Part shown: piece by piece, positions 48,660 to 57,281 of the stretch
Layout of the letters: each line of letters starts with the position of its first letter
Position numbering within the stretch: the stretch's first letter is position 1
Assembly (NCBI RefSeq): GCF_030252345.1
Contig: NZ_CP126980.1
Span: 8,875,501-8,939,500, forward strand
Length of the DNA stretch: 64,000 nucleotides
From: Actinoplanes oblitus
Lineage (GTDB): Bacteria; Actinomycetota; Actinomycetes; Mycobacteriales; Micromonosporaceae
Direction: 5' to 3'
Notes under the pieces: model-generated
Told to the model about the DNA's origin: nothing
Databases searched by the model: none
What the model saw: the letters and a program-made list of their open reading frames with translations, nothing else
Translations under genes and position numbers: made by a program

Positions 48660-49190
48660 TCACTCGGCCATGACCAGGGAGCCCGCCGCGGAGACGCCCT
48701 CCAGATAACCCCGGGCCCGCTCGGCCTTGGGGAAGCGGTTGACCAGCTCCCAGAAGTGGGCGTTGTGGCTGGGGACGATCAGGTGGGCCAGCTCGTGCAG
48801 GAGGACGTAGTCGATCACCCAGTCGGGCATCTCCTGGATGCGGTGGGAGATGCGGATCGTGGCGTCGTCCGGGGTGCAGGAGCCCCAGCGGCCGTTCTGG
48901 TTGGTCACCCAGCGGACGCTGGCCGGGGCGACCAGGTCGGCGAAGTCGTCAAGGTAGCGCGCGGTGAGCCGGCGGGCGCGGAGGAGCAGCTCGGCGTCGG
49001 TGTGCTGGAGGCGCTCCTCGCGGGCGGCCAGCCGGGCCAGCATCCGCTCGACCCACTCGGTCTCCTCGGCGCGCGAGAACCGGTCCGGGATGAGCACGAC
49101 CACGCGCTCGCCGTCGCGATAGGCGGACACCGTCCTGCGGCGACGCTGACTGCGCCGCACTTCCACGACAGGTTTGCGCACGCGGGCCAT
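48660..49190 (-). CDS. YgjP-like metallopeptidase (DUF45)
   Basis: 176 residues. Zinc site HELAH (LLHELAHLIVPSHNAHFWEL, with the third His in NAHFW) preceded by VTNQNGRWGSCTPDDATIRI, the family's conserved WGSC motif. The N-terminus is very basic (RRSQRRRRTVSAY). Members act as WLM/SprT-like proteases; the substrate is unknown. Confidence 0.88.
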   Translation of the reverse strand: MARVRKPVVEVRRSQRRRRTVSAYRDGERVVVLIPDRFSRAEETEWVERMLARLAAREERLQHTDAELLLRARRLTARYLDDFADLVAPASVRWVTNQNGRWGSCTPDDATIRISHRIQEMPDWVIDYVLLHELAHLIVPSHNAHFWELVNRFPKAERARGYLEGVSAAGSLVMAE

Positions 49191-49662
49191 TACCGGCTCG
49201 CGCGGCCCAGATTCGGGTTCACGTTGAGACGCTAATCCGCGAGACCCTGGTCACCGCAAGAGTACGCCCAATGACTGTCACGGAATACGAGTGTTACGTC
49301 CGCATATACCCGAAAAAATTTTCCCCAGCGGCAACATCTGAGACAGCGGTCAACCTAGACCATCGTCGACTCAGTGGGCCACTCGGGTAGCGACTCCCTT
49401 TCGTGCCGTTATGAAGGCAATCACCGGCGTGTCCCGGCAAATCTGGGCGAAAAGGGCACTTCCTCCCGGCACACTCACGTCGTCGGCGACACCGCCGACG
49501 CCGCGCTGACATGGAACCGGCCTGACCTGGGTAAGTCCACGCCCCGGACGGAGGCCGCATCCACGTGGCCGCCTGGCGGTTCAGCGCCGCAGACAGGTTC
49601 GCGCCCGTCGCCGCGAGACAGGCACGGGGCCCAGCGGCCGACGACACGAACGAGGAGGAACC
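49191..49662. other. 470-bp spacer before zinc-ribbon gene
   Basis: No convincing gene. AT-rich stretch at 49290-49330 (CCGAAAAAATTTTCCCC) could serve as a promoter or terminator. The short frames on both strands have shadow-like composition. Confidence 0.4.
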
Positions 49663-49830
49663 GTGGCCGACACCACATACAACGGCTACTGCGTCAAGTG
49701 CAAGGAGAAGCGTGACTTCCAGGGCAACGTGGAGGTCTCCAAAACCGGCATGAACATGGCCAAGGGCAAGTGCCCGGTCTGCGGGACGACGATGAACCGG
49801 ATCTTGGGGAAGGCCAAGCCGGCCAGCTGA
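49663..49830 (+). CDS. DUF5679-like zinc-ribbon protein
   Basis: 55 residues, GTG start with AGGAGG 4 nt upstream. MADTTYNGYCVKCKEKRDFQ with a second pair at KGKCPVCGTTMNRILGK: a Cys4 zinc ribbon (C-x2-C twice), matching the short DUF5679 proteins of actinobacteria. Function unknown. Too short for usual ORF cut-offs. Confidence 0.88.
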   Translation: MADTTYNGYCVKCKEKRDFQGNVEVSKTGMNMAKGKCPVCGTTMNRILGKAKPAS

Positions 49831-49931
49831 CGAGCGCCCTGGGGAGGCCGGCCACCCGGCCGCCCTCCCCGGCGGACCGTAACCGTGTCCGAGTCGGCAC
49901 GTTGAGTTATCAGGAGGCTGGTGTATCCACC

Positions 49932-49993
49932 TGTGGATAACTCACTCCGGCTTGTGGATAACGCTGCGGAGTAAACCGCGGGGCTGTGGATAA
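49932..49993. promoter_or_regulatory. cluster of three DnaA boxes
   Basis: TGTGGATAA, the exact reverse complement of the DnaA box TTATCCACA, occurs at 49932-49940, 49953-49961 and 49985-49993, all in one orientation and spaced 21 and 32 bp. A partial box TATCCACC precedes at 49924. No dnaA or dnaN gene is nearby. Confidence 0.7.
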
Positions 49994-50033
49994 CCAACTC
50001 GCTCCGCAGCCCGACAGTGACACGCTGTCACTC

Positions 50034-51113
50034 ATGACTCTCCCGCCCCGGACGTCCCCACGCACCCCACTGCCCCGGCCGATCCTGATCCCGGGACTCG
50101 CCCGGGTCTGGCGCGGGCCGGTGGAGCTGCAGCTGGGGCTGGACCCGGCTCACGCCGTACGGCTGGAGCTGCCCGATCCACGACTGGCCCGGGTGCTCGA
50201 CCTGCTCGACGGCAACCGCCCGGAGCGACAGGTCCTGCTGCACGCCGCCGAGCTCGGGGTGCCGCCGGACGACGCCCGCCAACTGCTCGACCTGCTGCAC
50301 CGCGCCGGCCTGGTGCTGCCGTCGGCGTCGCTGCTGCCCGCCGGACTGCCGAGCGCACAGCGGCGGAGGCTGACCGGCGAGGCCGCCGCCCTGGCTCTCG
50401 GCACCCCGTTCTCCGCACCGGCCCGCACCCTGCGGCGCCGGCAGACCGCCCGGGTGGTGGTCGCCGGGCGCGGGCGGCTCGGCGCGACCATCGCTGTCGC
50501 CCTGGCCGAGGCCGGGGTGGGACACGTCCACCCGGACCTCTCCGGCATGGTCGGGCCGGGCGACCTGGCCGGCAGCCCGCTCACCACCGCCGACCTGGGG
50601 GCGCCGGCGCACGCGGCGGTGGCCGCCGCGGTCTGCCGGGCCGCACCCGGCACCGAGGTCCGCGAGCTCCGCCGGGCGGCCGCCGACCTGGTGGTCCAGC
50701 TCGCCCACGACCAGCCGGTCGGCCTGATCGCGGCCGGGCACGCCGCCCGCCGGCAGCCGCATCTCGCGGTCCGCATCCGGGACGGCGCGGCGGTGATCGG
50801 CCCGTTCGTGCCGGCCGCCGGCCGGCCCTGCCTCAACTGCCTGGAGCTGCACCGGCGGGAGCGCGACCCGGACTGGCCGGGCCCGCCCGCGCCGCCCGGC
50901 CCGGCGGCCGGCGAGCCGTGCACGGTGGCCACCGTGCTGACCGCCACCGGGTTCGCCACCGCGGAGGTGCTGACCTTCCTGGACGGCGGCACTCCGGAGA
51001 CGCTGGGCGCGGCCGTCGAGATCACCGCACCCGGCCGGTCGCGCCGCCGGAGCTGGCCACCGCACCCTAATTGCGACTGCCGCCGCCGTAGGCGCCGAAA
51101 TGCCGATCCATAA
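50034..51113 (+). CDS. ThiF/E1-like protein with zinc cysteines
   Basis: 359 residues from the ATG at 50034. The N-terminal ~150 residues are Leu/Arg-rich and helical. A Rossmann start VVVAGRGRLGATIAVALAEA follows, then a C-terminal zinc site (RPCLNCLELHRRER ... NCDCRR). The layout matches ThiF-like proteins beside ABC1 and whiB7 genes in actinobacteria. Adenylating activity is not certain, since the ATP-binding Arg/Lys motifs are hard to see. Related proteins in RiPP clusters bind leader peptides. Confidence 0.75.
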   Translation: MTLPPRTSPRTPLPRPILIPGLARVWRGPVELQLGLDPAHAVRLELPDPRLARVLDLLDGNRPERQVLLHAAELGVPPDDARQLLDLLHRAGLVLPSASLLPAGLPSAQRRRLTGEAAALALGTPFSAPARTLRRRQTARVVVAGRGRLGATIAVALAEAGVGHVHPDLSGMVGPGDLAGSPLTTADLGAPAHAAVAAAVCRAAPGTEVRELRRAAADLVVQLAHDQPVGLIAAGHAARRQPHLAVRIRDGAAVIGPFVPAAGRPCLNCLELHRRERDPDWPGPPAPPGPAAGEPCTVATVLTATGFATAEVLTFLDGGTPETLGAAVEITAPGRSRRRSWPPHPNCDCRRRRRRNADP

Positions 51114-51191
51114 TCGAACCTTTGTCGCATAACCCAGCAAACCAGCGCTCGACGGGCAGAGGAACAGCCGAGCGTCGGTCACAATGATCTG

Positions 51192-52538
51192 GTGACGGAC
51201 ATACCGCGCCGCGCGGCCTCTCGGACGGCCAAGCTGGCCGCACTGCCCCTCGGCTTCGCCGGCCGCACCGCGCTGGGCCTCGGCAAGCGAGCCGTCGGGA
51301 TCGCCGCCGACGTCATCTCCGCGGACATCCAGCAGCGCACCGCCGAGCAGCTGTTCAGCGTGCTGGGGCAGCTCAAGGGCGGGGCGATGAAGTTCGGCCA
51401 GGCGCTGTCGGTCTTCGAGGCCGCGCTGCCCGAGGAGATGGCCGGGCCGTACCGGCAGGCGCTGACCAAGCTCCAGGAGGCCGCGCCGCCGATGCCGGTG
51501 GCCAGCGTGCACAAGGCGCTGGCCGAGCAGCTCGGGCCGGACTGGCGGGACAGCTTCGCCGAGTTCGACGACAGCCCGGCCGCCGCGGCCAGCATCGGCC
51601 AGGTGCACCGCGCCGTCTGGAAACTGCCCCCGGCCCGGAAGAACGGGAAGCCGAAACTGCTGCCCGTCGCGGTCAAGGTGCAATATCCGGGTGCCGGCGA
51701 GGCGCTGGTCGCCGACCTCAAGCAGCTCTCCCGGCTGGCCGGCATGTTCAAGATCATCCAGCCCGGGATCGACGTCAAGCCGCTGCTCGCCGAGCTGCAC
51801 GAGCGGGTCGTCGAGGAGCTGGACTACGAGATGGAGGCGGCCACCCAGCGGGCGTTCGCCGAGGCGTACGCCGACGACGAGGACATCTTCGTGCCGCGGG
51901 TGGTGGCGTCCGCGCCGCGGGTCCTGGTCACCGAGTGGGTCGAGGGCACCCCGCTGGCCAGCGTGATCGCCGGCGGCAGCGTGGCCGAGCGGGACGAGGC
52001 CGGTCGGCTGATGGCGCTCCTGCACTTCTCCGCGCCCGCCATGGCCGGGCTGTTGCACGCCGACCCGCACCCGGGCAACTTCCGGATCCTGCCGGACGGC
52101 CGGCTCGGCGTGATCGACTTCGGGGCGGTGGCCCGGCTGCCCGAGGGCCACCCCGAGCCGATCGGGCGCCTGGTCCGGCTCGCGCTGGAGGGCGACGCCC
52201 AGGCGGTCGCCGACGGGCTGCGCGACGAGGGCTTCATCAAGCGGGACGAGCAGATCGACGCGGAGGCGGTGCTGGCCTTCCTGCGCCCGATGATCGAGCC
52301 GGTGGCCGTCGAGCGGTTCCGTTTCACCCGCAGCTGGCTGCGCGGCGAGGCGGCCCGGCTGGGCAATCCACGGTCGCCCGCCTACCAGCTCGGGCGCAAG
52401 CTCAACCTGCCGCCGTCCTACCTGCTGATCCACCGGGTGACGCTGGGATCGATCGGCGTGCTCTGCCAGCTGGAGGCGGAGGCGGCCTACCGGGAGATCC
52501 TGGAGGAGTGGCTGCCCGGCTTCGCGCCGGTCGACTGA
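51192..52538 (+). CDS. ABC1/UbiB-family kinase-like protein
   Basis: 448 residues, GTG start. Motifs of the family: LKGGAMKFGQALSVFEAALP (the KxGQ motif), AAAASIGQVHRAV, the VAVKVQYPG ATP-binding Lys, LDYEMEAATQR, LHADPHPGNFRI (catalytic H-x-D-x-H-P-x-N) and GVIDFGAVARLP. UbiB-type atypical kinases support isoprenoid-lipid metabolism; in actinobacteria, which make menaquinone, the exact role is unclear. Followed by a terminator. Confidence 0.92.
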   Translation: MTDIPRRAASRTAKLAALPLGFAGRTALGLGKRAVGIAADVISADIQQRTAEQLFSVLGQLKGGAMKFGQALSVFEAALPEEMAGPYRQALTKLQEAAPPMPVASVHKALAEQLGPDWRDSFAEFDDSPAAAASIGQVHRAVWKLPPARKNGKPKLLPVAVKVQYPGAGEALVADLKQLSRLAGMFKIIQPGIDVKPLLAELHERVVEELDYEMEAATQRAFAEAYADDEDIFVPRVVASAPRVLVTEWVEGTPLASVIAGGSVAERDEAGRLMALLHFSAPAMAGLLHADPHPGNFRILPDGRLGVIDFGAVARLPEGHPEPIGRLVRLALEGDAQAVADGLRDEGFIKRDEQIDAEAVLAFLRPMIEPVAVERFRFTRSWLRGEAARLGNPRSPAYQLGRKLNLPPSYLLIHRVTLGSIGVLCQLEAEAAYREILEEWLPGFAPVD

Positions 52539-52553
52539 GCACCCCGCGGCGGA

Positions 52554-52596
52554 AATGACGGAAGCCCGGCCGCAACGGCGGCCGGGCTTCGTCATT
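52554..52596. terminator. bidirectional terminator
   Basis: AATGACG-AAGCCCGGCCGC pairs with GCGGCCGGGCTT-CGTCATT around an AACG loop. It separates the ABC1 kinase from the convergent whiB7 downstream gene. Confidence 0.85.
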
Positions 52597-52624
52597 CCCT
52601 GGGTAGCGGGTCTACATCGGGGGA

Positions 52625-52846
52625 TCAGTAACCGCCGACGCCGAGTTCACGGGCGGCCTGCTTGCGGCTTTCCATGGCAATGCGGCGGGCGGATCGGTAA
52701 GCCTCAGGTGCGTTGTCACTCTGAGGCCGACGCATTCGAGCCCTCGACAACGCTTCGTGGATGAGTCTCACTTTGCTTGCTCCATTCGGGCGCACGGTTA
52801 CGGTGCTCGGTTTGCGGATCTCGGCGGGGAGGGTCAGGTCGGTCAT
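52625..52846 (-). CDS. small actinobacterial protein downstream of whiB7
   Basis: 73 residues from the ATG at 52846. Basic and helical: TLPAEIRKPSTVTVRPNGAS, KVRLIHEALSRARMRRPQSD, YRSARRIAMESRKQAARELG. The start is right after the whiB7 stop, so it is co-transcribed. It resembles short conserved proteins found next to whiB genes. Function unknown. Confidence 0.75.
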   Translation of the reverse strand: MTDLTLPAEIRKPSTVTVRPNGASKVRLIHEALSRARMRRPQSDNAPEAYRSARRIAMESRKQAARELGVGGY

Positions 52847-52847
52847 C

Positions 52848-53210
52848 TCAGGCCGCCAGCCGAACGCTGTTGCGGGTGTCGAGACCATTGGCGGCGAGCC
52901 GCTCCTCGACCTCGACAGCGAGCTCGGCGTCGCGAGCGACGTCGACCTTGCGGGGACGGCCACGGGGCCGCTTGCGCGGAACCACGGCGCCGCGCTCGAA
53001 GATCTCGCCGCCCCAGACACCCCAGGGCTCGCTCCGCTCCACCGCGCCGGCGAGGCACTCGACGCGCAGCGGGCAGTCCCCGCAGAGCGACTTGGCCAGC
53101 TCCAGCTGGGCCGGGGAGTCGGAGAACCACAGGTCCGGGTCGAACTTCCGACAGGGCAGGTTCGCCTCGATCTCGACGGTGATGTCGATCGGGGCCAGCG
53201 CCAGACTCAT
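52848..53210 (-). CDS. whiB7: WhiB7-type iron-sulfur regulator
   Basis: 120 residues. The [4Fe-4S] ligands are Cys20, Cys43, Cys46 and Cys52 (LPCRKF; SLCGDCPLRVEC), followed by the WhiB signature GVWGGE (64-69) and a C-terminal AT hook (RGRPRK, about 83-88), diagnostic of WhiB7/WblC. It activates antibiotic-resistance genes together with the main sigma factor. Neighbours uvrD2 and ABC1 kinase match mycobacteria. Its leader contains a uORF and attenuator. Confidence 0.93.
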   Translation of the reverse strand: MSLALAPIDITVEIEANLPCRKFDPDLWFSDSPAQLELAKSLCGDCPLRVECLAGAVERSEPWGVWGGEIFERGAVVPRKRPRGRPRKVDVARDAELAVEVEERLAANGLDTRNSVRLAA

Positions 53211-53287
53211 AAAGCCCGGTCACCTCTCTCTTCTCATCGATCTTCTGGATCGCGTTCCGGGGTGGTGCACCGGCTTGGTGAGCCGGC

Positions 53288-53330
53288 AAAAAAATTAAGG
53301 CCGCGGATCCCGGTTACGGGTTCCGCGGCC
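53288..53330 (-). terminator. whiB7 attenuator terminator
   Basis: On the minus strand a 9-bp stem GGCCGCGGA/TCCGCGGCC with an inner CCC/GGG, followed by TTAATTTTTTT. It lies 78 nt before the whiB7 ATG and 27 nt after the uORF stop. Arrested ribosomes on the uORF would be expected to prevent it from forming, as known for whiB7/wblC leaders. Confidence 0.85.
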
Positions 53331-53356
53331 TCGAGGTGAGCCGGAGGTCTGGTCTG

Positions 53357-53668
53357 TCAGACCGGCCTTCCTCGAGGCGGGGCGCCGTCACCATCCGTGT
53401 AACGCTTGCTGGAGATGCCGTTGCCCGTGAACCCAGTGGTGCCATTGGTGCCAGTGCTGCCCTTGACGCCGCCGACGAGCACCTGCTCGACAACCCACGC
53501 GCCCAGCTCGGCCTGGGACGGGATGACGACCTGGTGCGCCTGCGGAGCCAGAACCCGCTCAGCGGCCAGCAGCGCCGACGGAGCGGCGATGACGGGCAGC
53601 GAAGCGGACGGAGCGCAGGCAGACGGCAGCATCGACGGACGACGCATCAGCATGTCGTTGAGCCTCAT
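53357..53668 (-). CDS. whiB7 leader uORF
   Basis: 103 codons from an ATG with GGAGG upstream, in the whiB7 leader: MRLNDMLMRRPSMLPSACAP, then an Ala/Leu-rich middle and a Gly/Thr/Asn-rich end (STGTNGTTGFTGNGISS). The stop is just before the attenuator. Coding uORFs in whiB7 leaders sense translation inhibitors; the peptide itself may be dispensable. Confidence 0.7.
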   Translation of the reverse strand: MRLNDMLMRRPSMLPSACAPSASLPVIAAPSALLAAERVLAPQAHQVVIPSQAELGAWVVEQVLVGGVKGSTGTNGTTGFTGNGISSKRYTDGDGAPPRGRPV

Positions 53669-53743
53669 CGGTGCCACCTCCTCCGTAAAACTGCGCTCGC
53701 ATGTGAATCCCGCCCGGGATGATCCCCGGCGAGGTGTGTTCTG

Positions 53744-53782
53744 AGGCTATGCCTGCCCTACAGGGGAGGGCAAACGAATTAA
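53744..53782 (-). promoter_or_regulatory. whiB7 autoregulated promoter
   Basis: -35 TTGCCC (53768-53773), 18-bp spacer, -10 TAGCCT (53744-53749). The AT-rich GTTAATTCG directly upstream of the -35 is the feature WhiB7 recognises with its AT hook. Confidence 0.65.
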
Positions 53783-53786
53783 CGCA

Positions 53787-55931
53787 CTAGTTTTCAAAGT
53801 TTTTTCGGCCAAGGTCATCGGGGCTCGCGCCGCCCACCAAGGCGAAGACGGCGTCGCCGTACTGGCCCAGCTTTCGCGGACCAATGCCGGCGATCGCCAG
53901 CAGCTGGGCCGGATCGGTCGGGCGGCGTTCCGCGACGGCCACCAGGGTGGCGTCGGTGAACACGACGTACGCAGGGACTTTCAGCTCCGCGGCGGTGCTC
54001 GCCCGCCAGGTCTGAAGCCGCTCGAACAGGTCCTCGTCCATGTCCGACGGACAGGTCGGGCAGCGGCCCAGTTTGCGGTCCGCGCCGGCCAGCAGCGTCG
54101 CACCGCAGACCCGGCAGGAGGAGATCTTCGGCGGGCGGCGGTCGGGTTTCTGACTTCGCTCGGCCACAGTGGTTTTCGAGAAGCTCGCGCCGGAACGCTC
54201 CAGCTGCGGCAGGAAACGGCACGGCCGGCGAGCCCGGCCGCCCGGCGCCCGGGACTGGCCGAGGGAGAGCCAGAGCAGCTGGCGGGCCCGGGTCACCCCG
54301 ACGTAGAGCAGGCGGCGCTCCTCCTCCAGCTGGTCGGGGGTTTTCGCGTACGTGGTGGGCAGCGTCCCGTCCGCCAGCCCGACCAGGAAGACGGCGTCCC
54401 ACTCCAGTCCCTTGGCGGCATGCAGGGACGCCAGGGTGACGCCGGCCACGGTCGGCGCGTGCTGCTGCTCGGCCCGACGGGCCAGCTCGTCGTTGAAGGC
54501 GGCGAGGGAGATCTCGCGCTGCACCCGGCCGGCCTCGCCGATCGGCAGGATCTCCGGCTCGGCGGCGTACTCCTCGGCGAGGGTGACCAGAGCCGCCAGC
54601 GCCTCCCACTGCTCGCGGGCGGCACCGCCGGGCGGTGGCTGCGAGCGGTTCCAGCCGGTCGCCGACAGCCCCTCCACGACCGCTTGGACCAGCGGGGTCT
54701 CGCCTGGGATGGAGCGCACGGCGGCGCGCAGCGCGACCATCGCCTGGCGGATCTCGGGGCGCTCGAAGAAGCGTTCGGCACCGCGGACGACGTAGGGGAC
54801 CTCGGCCTCGGCCAGGGCCTTCTCGTACGACTCGGACTGCGCGTTGGTCCGGAACAGCACAGCGATCTCGTTGGCCGGGGTGCCCGCCGCGATCAGCTCC
54901 CGGCAGCGCCGGGCCACCGCGTTCGCCTCCCCCGGTTCGTCCGGGAAGATCTTGAGGGCCGGCTCCGGGCCGGGCGGCCGCTGACCCTGCAGCTCCAGCC
55001 GCAGTTTCGCCTCGGTGCCGCGGGCCTGCCGGATCACCGCGTTGGCCAGGCCGACCACCTGCGGGGTGGAGCGGTAGTCGCGGACCAGGCGGACCACCAC
55101 GGCGCTCCGCCAGCGGCGCGGGAAGTCGATCAGGTACGACGAGGTGGCGCCGGTGAACGAGTAGATCGTCTGGCTGGCGTCACCGACCACGGTGAGGTCG
55201 TCCCGGCCGCCCAGCCAGGCCTCCAGCAGGCGCTGCTGGAGCGGGTTGACGTCCTGGTACTCGTCGACCACGAAGTGCCGGTACTGCGCCCGGATCTGGT
55301 CGGCGACGTCCTGGTGCTCCTCGATGCCCCAGACCGCGGCGCGCAGCAGGTCCTCGAAGTCGATCACGCCCTGCCGCCGTTTGAGCGACTCGTAGGCGGC
55401 GAACACCTCGGCCACCCGGGCCGGCTCGAACGGGGGCTCGCGGAGCGCCTTGGCGGCGGCGACGGCGTACTCGGACGGCTCGACCAGCGACGACTTGGCC
55501 CATTCGATCTCGCTCGCCAGGTCGCGGGCGATCGCCCGGTCGGCGCGCACCCCGGCACGCGCGGCGGCCAGGCCGACCACCCGGATCTTGCTCTCCATCA
55601 GCTCCGGCATGGCCCGGCCCTCGAGCAGGCGGGGGGCGAAGTAGCGCACCTGGCGCAGCGCGGCGGCGTGGAACGTCCGGGCCTGCACCGCGCCGGCACC
55701 CAGCCCGGTGAGCCGGGCGCGCATCTCGGCGGCGGCCCGGGCGGTGAAGGTGACAGCGAGCACGTGCCGTGGGTTGATCTCGCCGGACAGGGTCCGGTGC
55801 GCGATCCGGTGGGTGATCGCCCGGGTCTTGCCGGTACCGGCGCCGGCCAGGATGCAGACCGGACCGGCCGGGGCCGTCACCGCCGTACGCTGGTCCGGGT
55901 CGAGCCCGGCCAGCACCGATTCAGTCCGCAC
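53787..55931 (-). CDS. uvrD2: UvrD2-type SF1 helicase
   Basis: 714 residues. SF1A motifs: ILAGAGTGKTRAITHRI (Walker A), VLAVTFTARAAAEM, FVVDEYQDVNPLQQRL (DExx), VVGDASQTIYSFTGA, VRDYRSTPQVVGLAN, TLASLHAAKGLEWDAVFLVG and RRLLYVGVTRARQLLWLS. A Cys4 zinc motif (CRVCGATLL ... CPTCP) and a C-terminal HRDC domain (LLAIAGIGPRKLGQYGDAVF) match mycobacterial UvrD2, a DNA-repair helicase. Divergent from the mycoredoxin gene. Confidence 0.93.
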   Translation of the reverse strand: MRTESVLAGLDPDQRTAVTAPAGPVCILAGAGTGKTRAITHRIAHRTLSGEINPRHVLAVTFTARAAAEMRARLTGLGAGAVQARTFHAAALRQVRYFAPRLLEGRAMPELMESKIRVVGLAAARAGVRADRAIARDLASEIEWAKSSLVEPSEYAVAAAKALREPPFEPARVAEVFAAYESLKRRQGVIDFEDLLRAAVWGIEEHQDVADQIRAQYRHFVVDEYQDVNPLQQRLLEAWLGGRDDLTVVGDASQTIYSFTGATSSYLIDFPRRWRSAVVVRLVRDYRSTPQVVGLANAVIRQARGTEAKLRLELQGQRPPGPEPALKIFPDEPGEANAVARRCRELIAAGTPANEIAVLFRTNAQSESYEKALAEAEVPYVVRGAERFFERPEIRQAMVALRAAVRSIPGETPLVQAVVEGLSATGWNRSQPPPGGAAREQWEALAALVTLAEEYAAEPEILPIGEAGRVQREISLAAFNDELARRAEQQHAPTVAGVTLASLHAAKGLEWDAVFLVGLADGTLPTTYAKTPDQLEEERRLLYVGVTRARQLLWLSLGQSRAPGGRARRPCRFLPQLERSGASFSKTTVAERSQKPDRRPPKISSCRVCGATLLAGADRKLGRCPTCPSDMDEDLFERLQTWRASTAAELKVPAYVVFTDATLVAVAERRPTDPAQLLAIAGIGPRKLGQYGDAVFALVGGASPDDLGRKNFEN

Positions 55932-56014
55932 GGTAGGGAATCATGACACCCTCGCGCGGCGTTGTGCTTTTCAGCCGCACCGCCGTGTGACCTGGATCGA
56001 AGGAGCCCTGACCG

Positions 56015-56257
56015 ATGCTGACCATGTACTCGACGTCCTGGTGTGGGTATTGCCACCGGCTGAAGAGCCAGCTCGACCGCGAGGGCATCGCCTATGACGT
56101 CGTGGACATCGAGCAGGACGAGGCCTCGGCCGCGTTCGTGCGCAGCGTGAACGGTGGCAACCAGACCGTTCCCACGCTCAAGTTCGATGACGGCTCGGCG
56201 TTGACCAACCCGTCGATCGTCCAGGTGAAGCAGCACCTGGCAGCGATCTCCGCCTGA
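56015..56257 (+). CDS. mrx1: mycoredoxin (glutaredoxin fold)
   Basis: 80 residues: MLTMYSTSWCGYCHRLKSQL with the active-site CGYC, and NQTVPTLKFDDGSALTNPSI with the cis-Pro loop. The size and W-C-G-Y-C match mycoredoxin-1, which reduces mycothiol mixed disulfides. Sits between uvrD2 and nudC as in M. tuberculosis (Rv3198A). Confidence 0.92.
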   Translation: MLTMYSTSWCGYCHRLKSQLDREGIAYDVVDIEQDEASAAFVRSVNGGNQTVPTLKFDDGSALTNPSIVQVKQHLAAISA

Positions 56258-56262
56258 GTCCC

Positions 56263-56308
56263 GACAACGAGGAAGGGCCGTCCATCCGGACGGCCCTTCC
56301 TCGTTGTC
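56263..56308. terminator. bidirectional terminator
   Basis: GACAACGAGGAAGGGCCGTC pairs with its complement around CATCCG, giving a perfect stem of about 20 bp. It separates mycoredoxin from the convergent dioxygenase gene. Confidence 0.88.
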
Positions 56309-56314
56309 AGCGGA

Positions 56315-57196
56315 TCACGGGATCAGCGCGGGGATGCTGGAGTCGAGCAGGCCCCGCTCCTTGAGCGCGCCGTAGAGCGGCGTGGTCTCCGGGTAGTGAC
56401 CCCACTGGTGGTCACCGTCACCGTTGCCGAACCCGCCGAGCAGCTGCTTCTGCACCTCGGTCAGGGTCGCCCACTCGGGCTTGTTCGGCAGGTCGGCGAC
56501 CTCGTCGCGGATGGCGATCCACCGCGGGGTGTAGCCGAAGAACGCGCCGACACGGGTGATGTCGGAGTAGTTGTCCGACCGGGCGTGCCAGATGCGGCGG
56601 TCGAAGACGACCAGGTCACCCGGGTTCGCGGTGATCTGGACGGCACCCTCGGGCTGCGGCCACGGAACGCCACGGCTCGGCGGGCCGGGCAGCCAGTTGG
56701 TCTTGTGGCTGCCGGGCAGCACGGTGAAGTTGCCCCGGCCGGTCTCGCTGACGTCGGAGAACCAGTACGCCAGCTTCACCGACAGCATCGGGCGCGGGTC
56801 GGTCTCGATCTCCCGGTTCTGCCGGCCGCCGTCCTGGTGCCAGTGCCACCACTGCTTCTGCTGCTCGTGCAGCTGCGGGTGCACATCAATGTGCGAGTGA
56901 TACACGTGGACGTTCCACCCGAGCAGCGACCAGATGTACTTGAAAGCCTTGGGGTGGTCGAGCAGGAAGGCCAGCTCCGGCACGTAGTTCACCGGGGAGA
57001 GCTGGTGCAGGGCGCCGGTCGCGCTCAGCTTGCCCTCGGCCTTGGCCTTCTCGTAGTACCCCAGGATCGCGGCCCGGCCGGCCTCGATCTCGCTCTCACT
57101 CAGCACCGACGGCACGATGATGTAACCATCGCGGTCGAACGCCTCCCGCTCCTCCGCGGACATCGGCGTCCACGCCGGCGCTTCCACCTGGGTCAT
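56315..57196 (-). CDS. phytanoyl-CoA dioxygenase-like enzyme
   Basis: 293 residues from the ATG at 57196. Fe(II)/2-oxoglutarate facial triad: H-x-D in WWHWHQDGG and the distal His in RRIWHARSDNYSD, with a later Arg (RVGAFFGYTPRW) for 2-oxoglutarate. The opening FDRDGYIIVPSVLSESEIEA is typical of the PhyH family, whose actinobacterial members hydroxylate secondary metabolites or ectoine. Substrate unknown. It breaks the conserved mrx1-nudC pairing, so probably inserted later. Confidence 0.85.
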   Translation of the reverse strand: MTQVEAPAWTPMSAEEREAFDRDGYIIVPSVLSESEIEAGRAAILGYYEKAKAEGKLSATGALHQLSPVNYVPELAFLLDHPKAFKYIWSLLGWNVHVYHSHIDVHPQLHEQQKQWWHWHQDGGRQNREIETDPRPMLSVKLAYWFSDVSETGRGNFTVLPGSHKTNWLPGPPSRGVPWPQPEGAVQITANPGDLVVFDRRIWHARSDNYSDITRVGAFFGYTPRWIAIRDEVADLPNKPEWATLTEVQKQLLGGFGNGDGDHQWGHYPETTPLYGALKERGLLDSSIPALIP

Positions 57197-57281
57197 CGGA
57201 TCCCCTCTCGTCTTTATAAGCATGACGTACCGGGACGGTATCCAGGTTGCCTGCTAAACGAGAAATTCTCTGATCAGCCGG

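Noticed and set aside
54420..55946. 508-codon + frame opposite uvrD2.
   Set aside because: Shadow; all helicase motifs are on the other strand.
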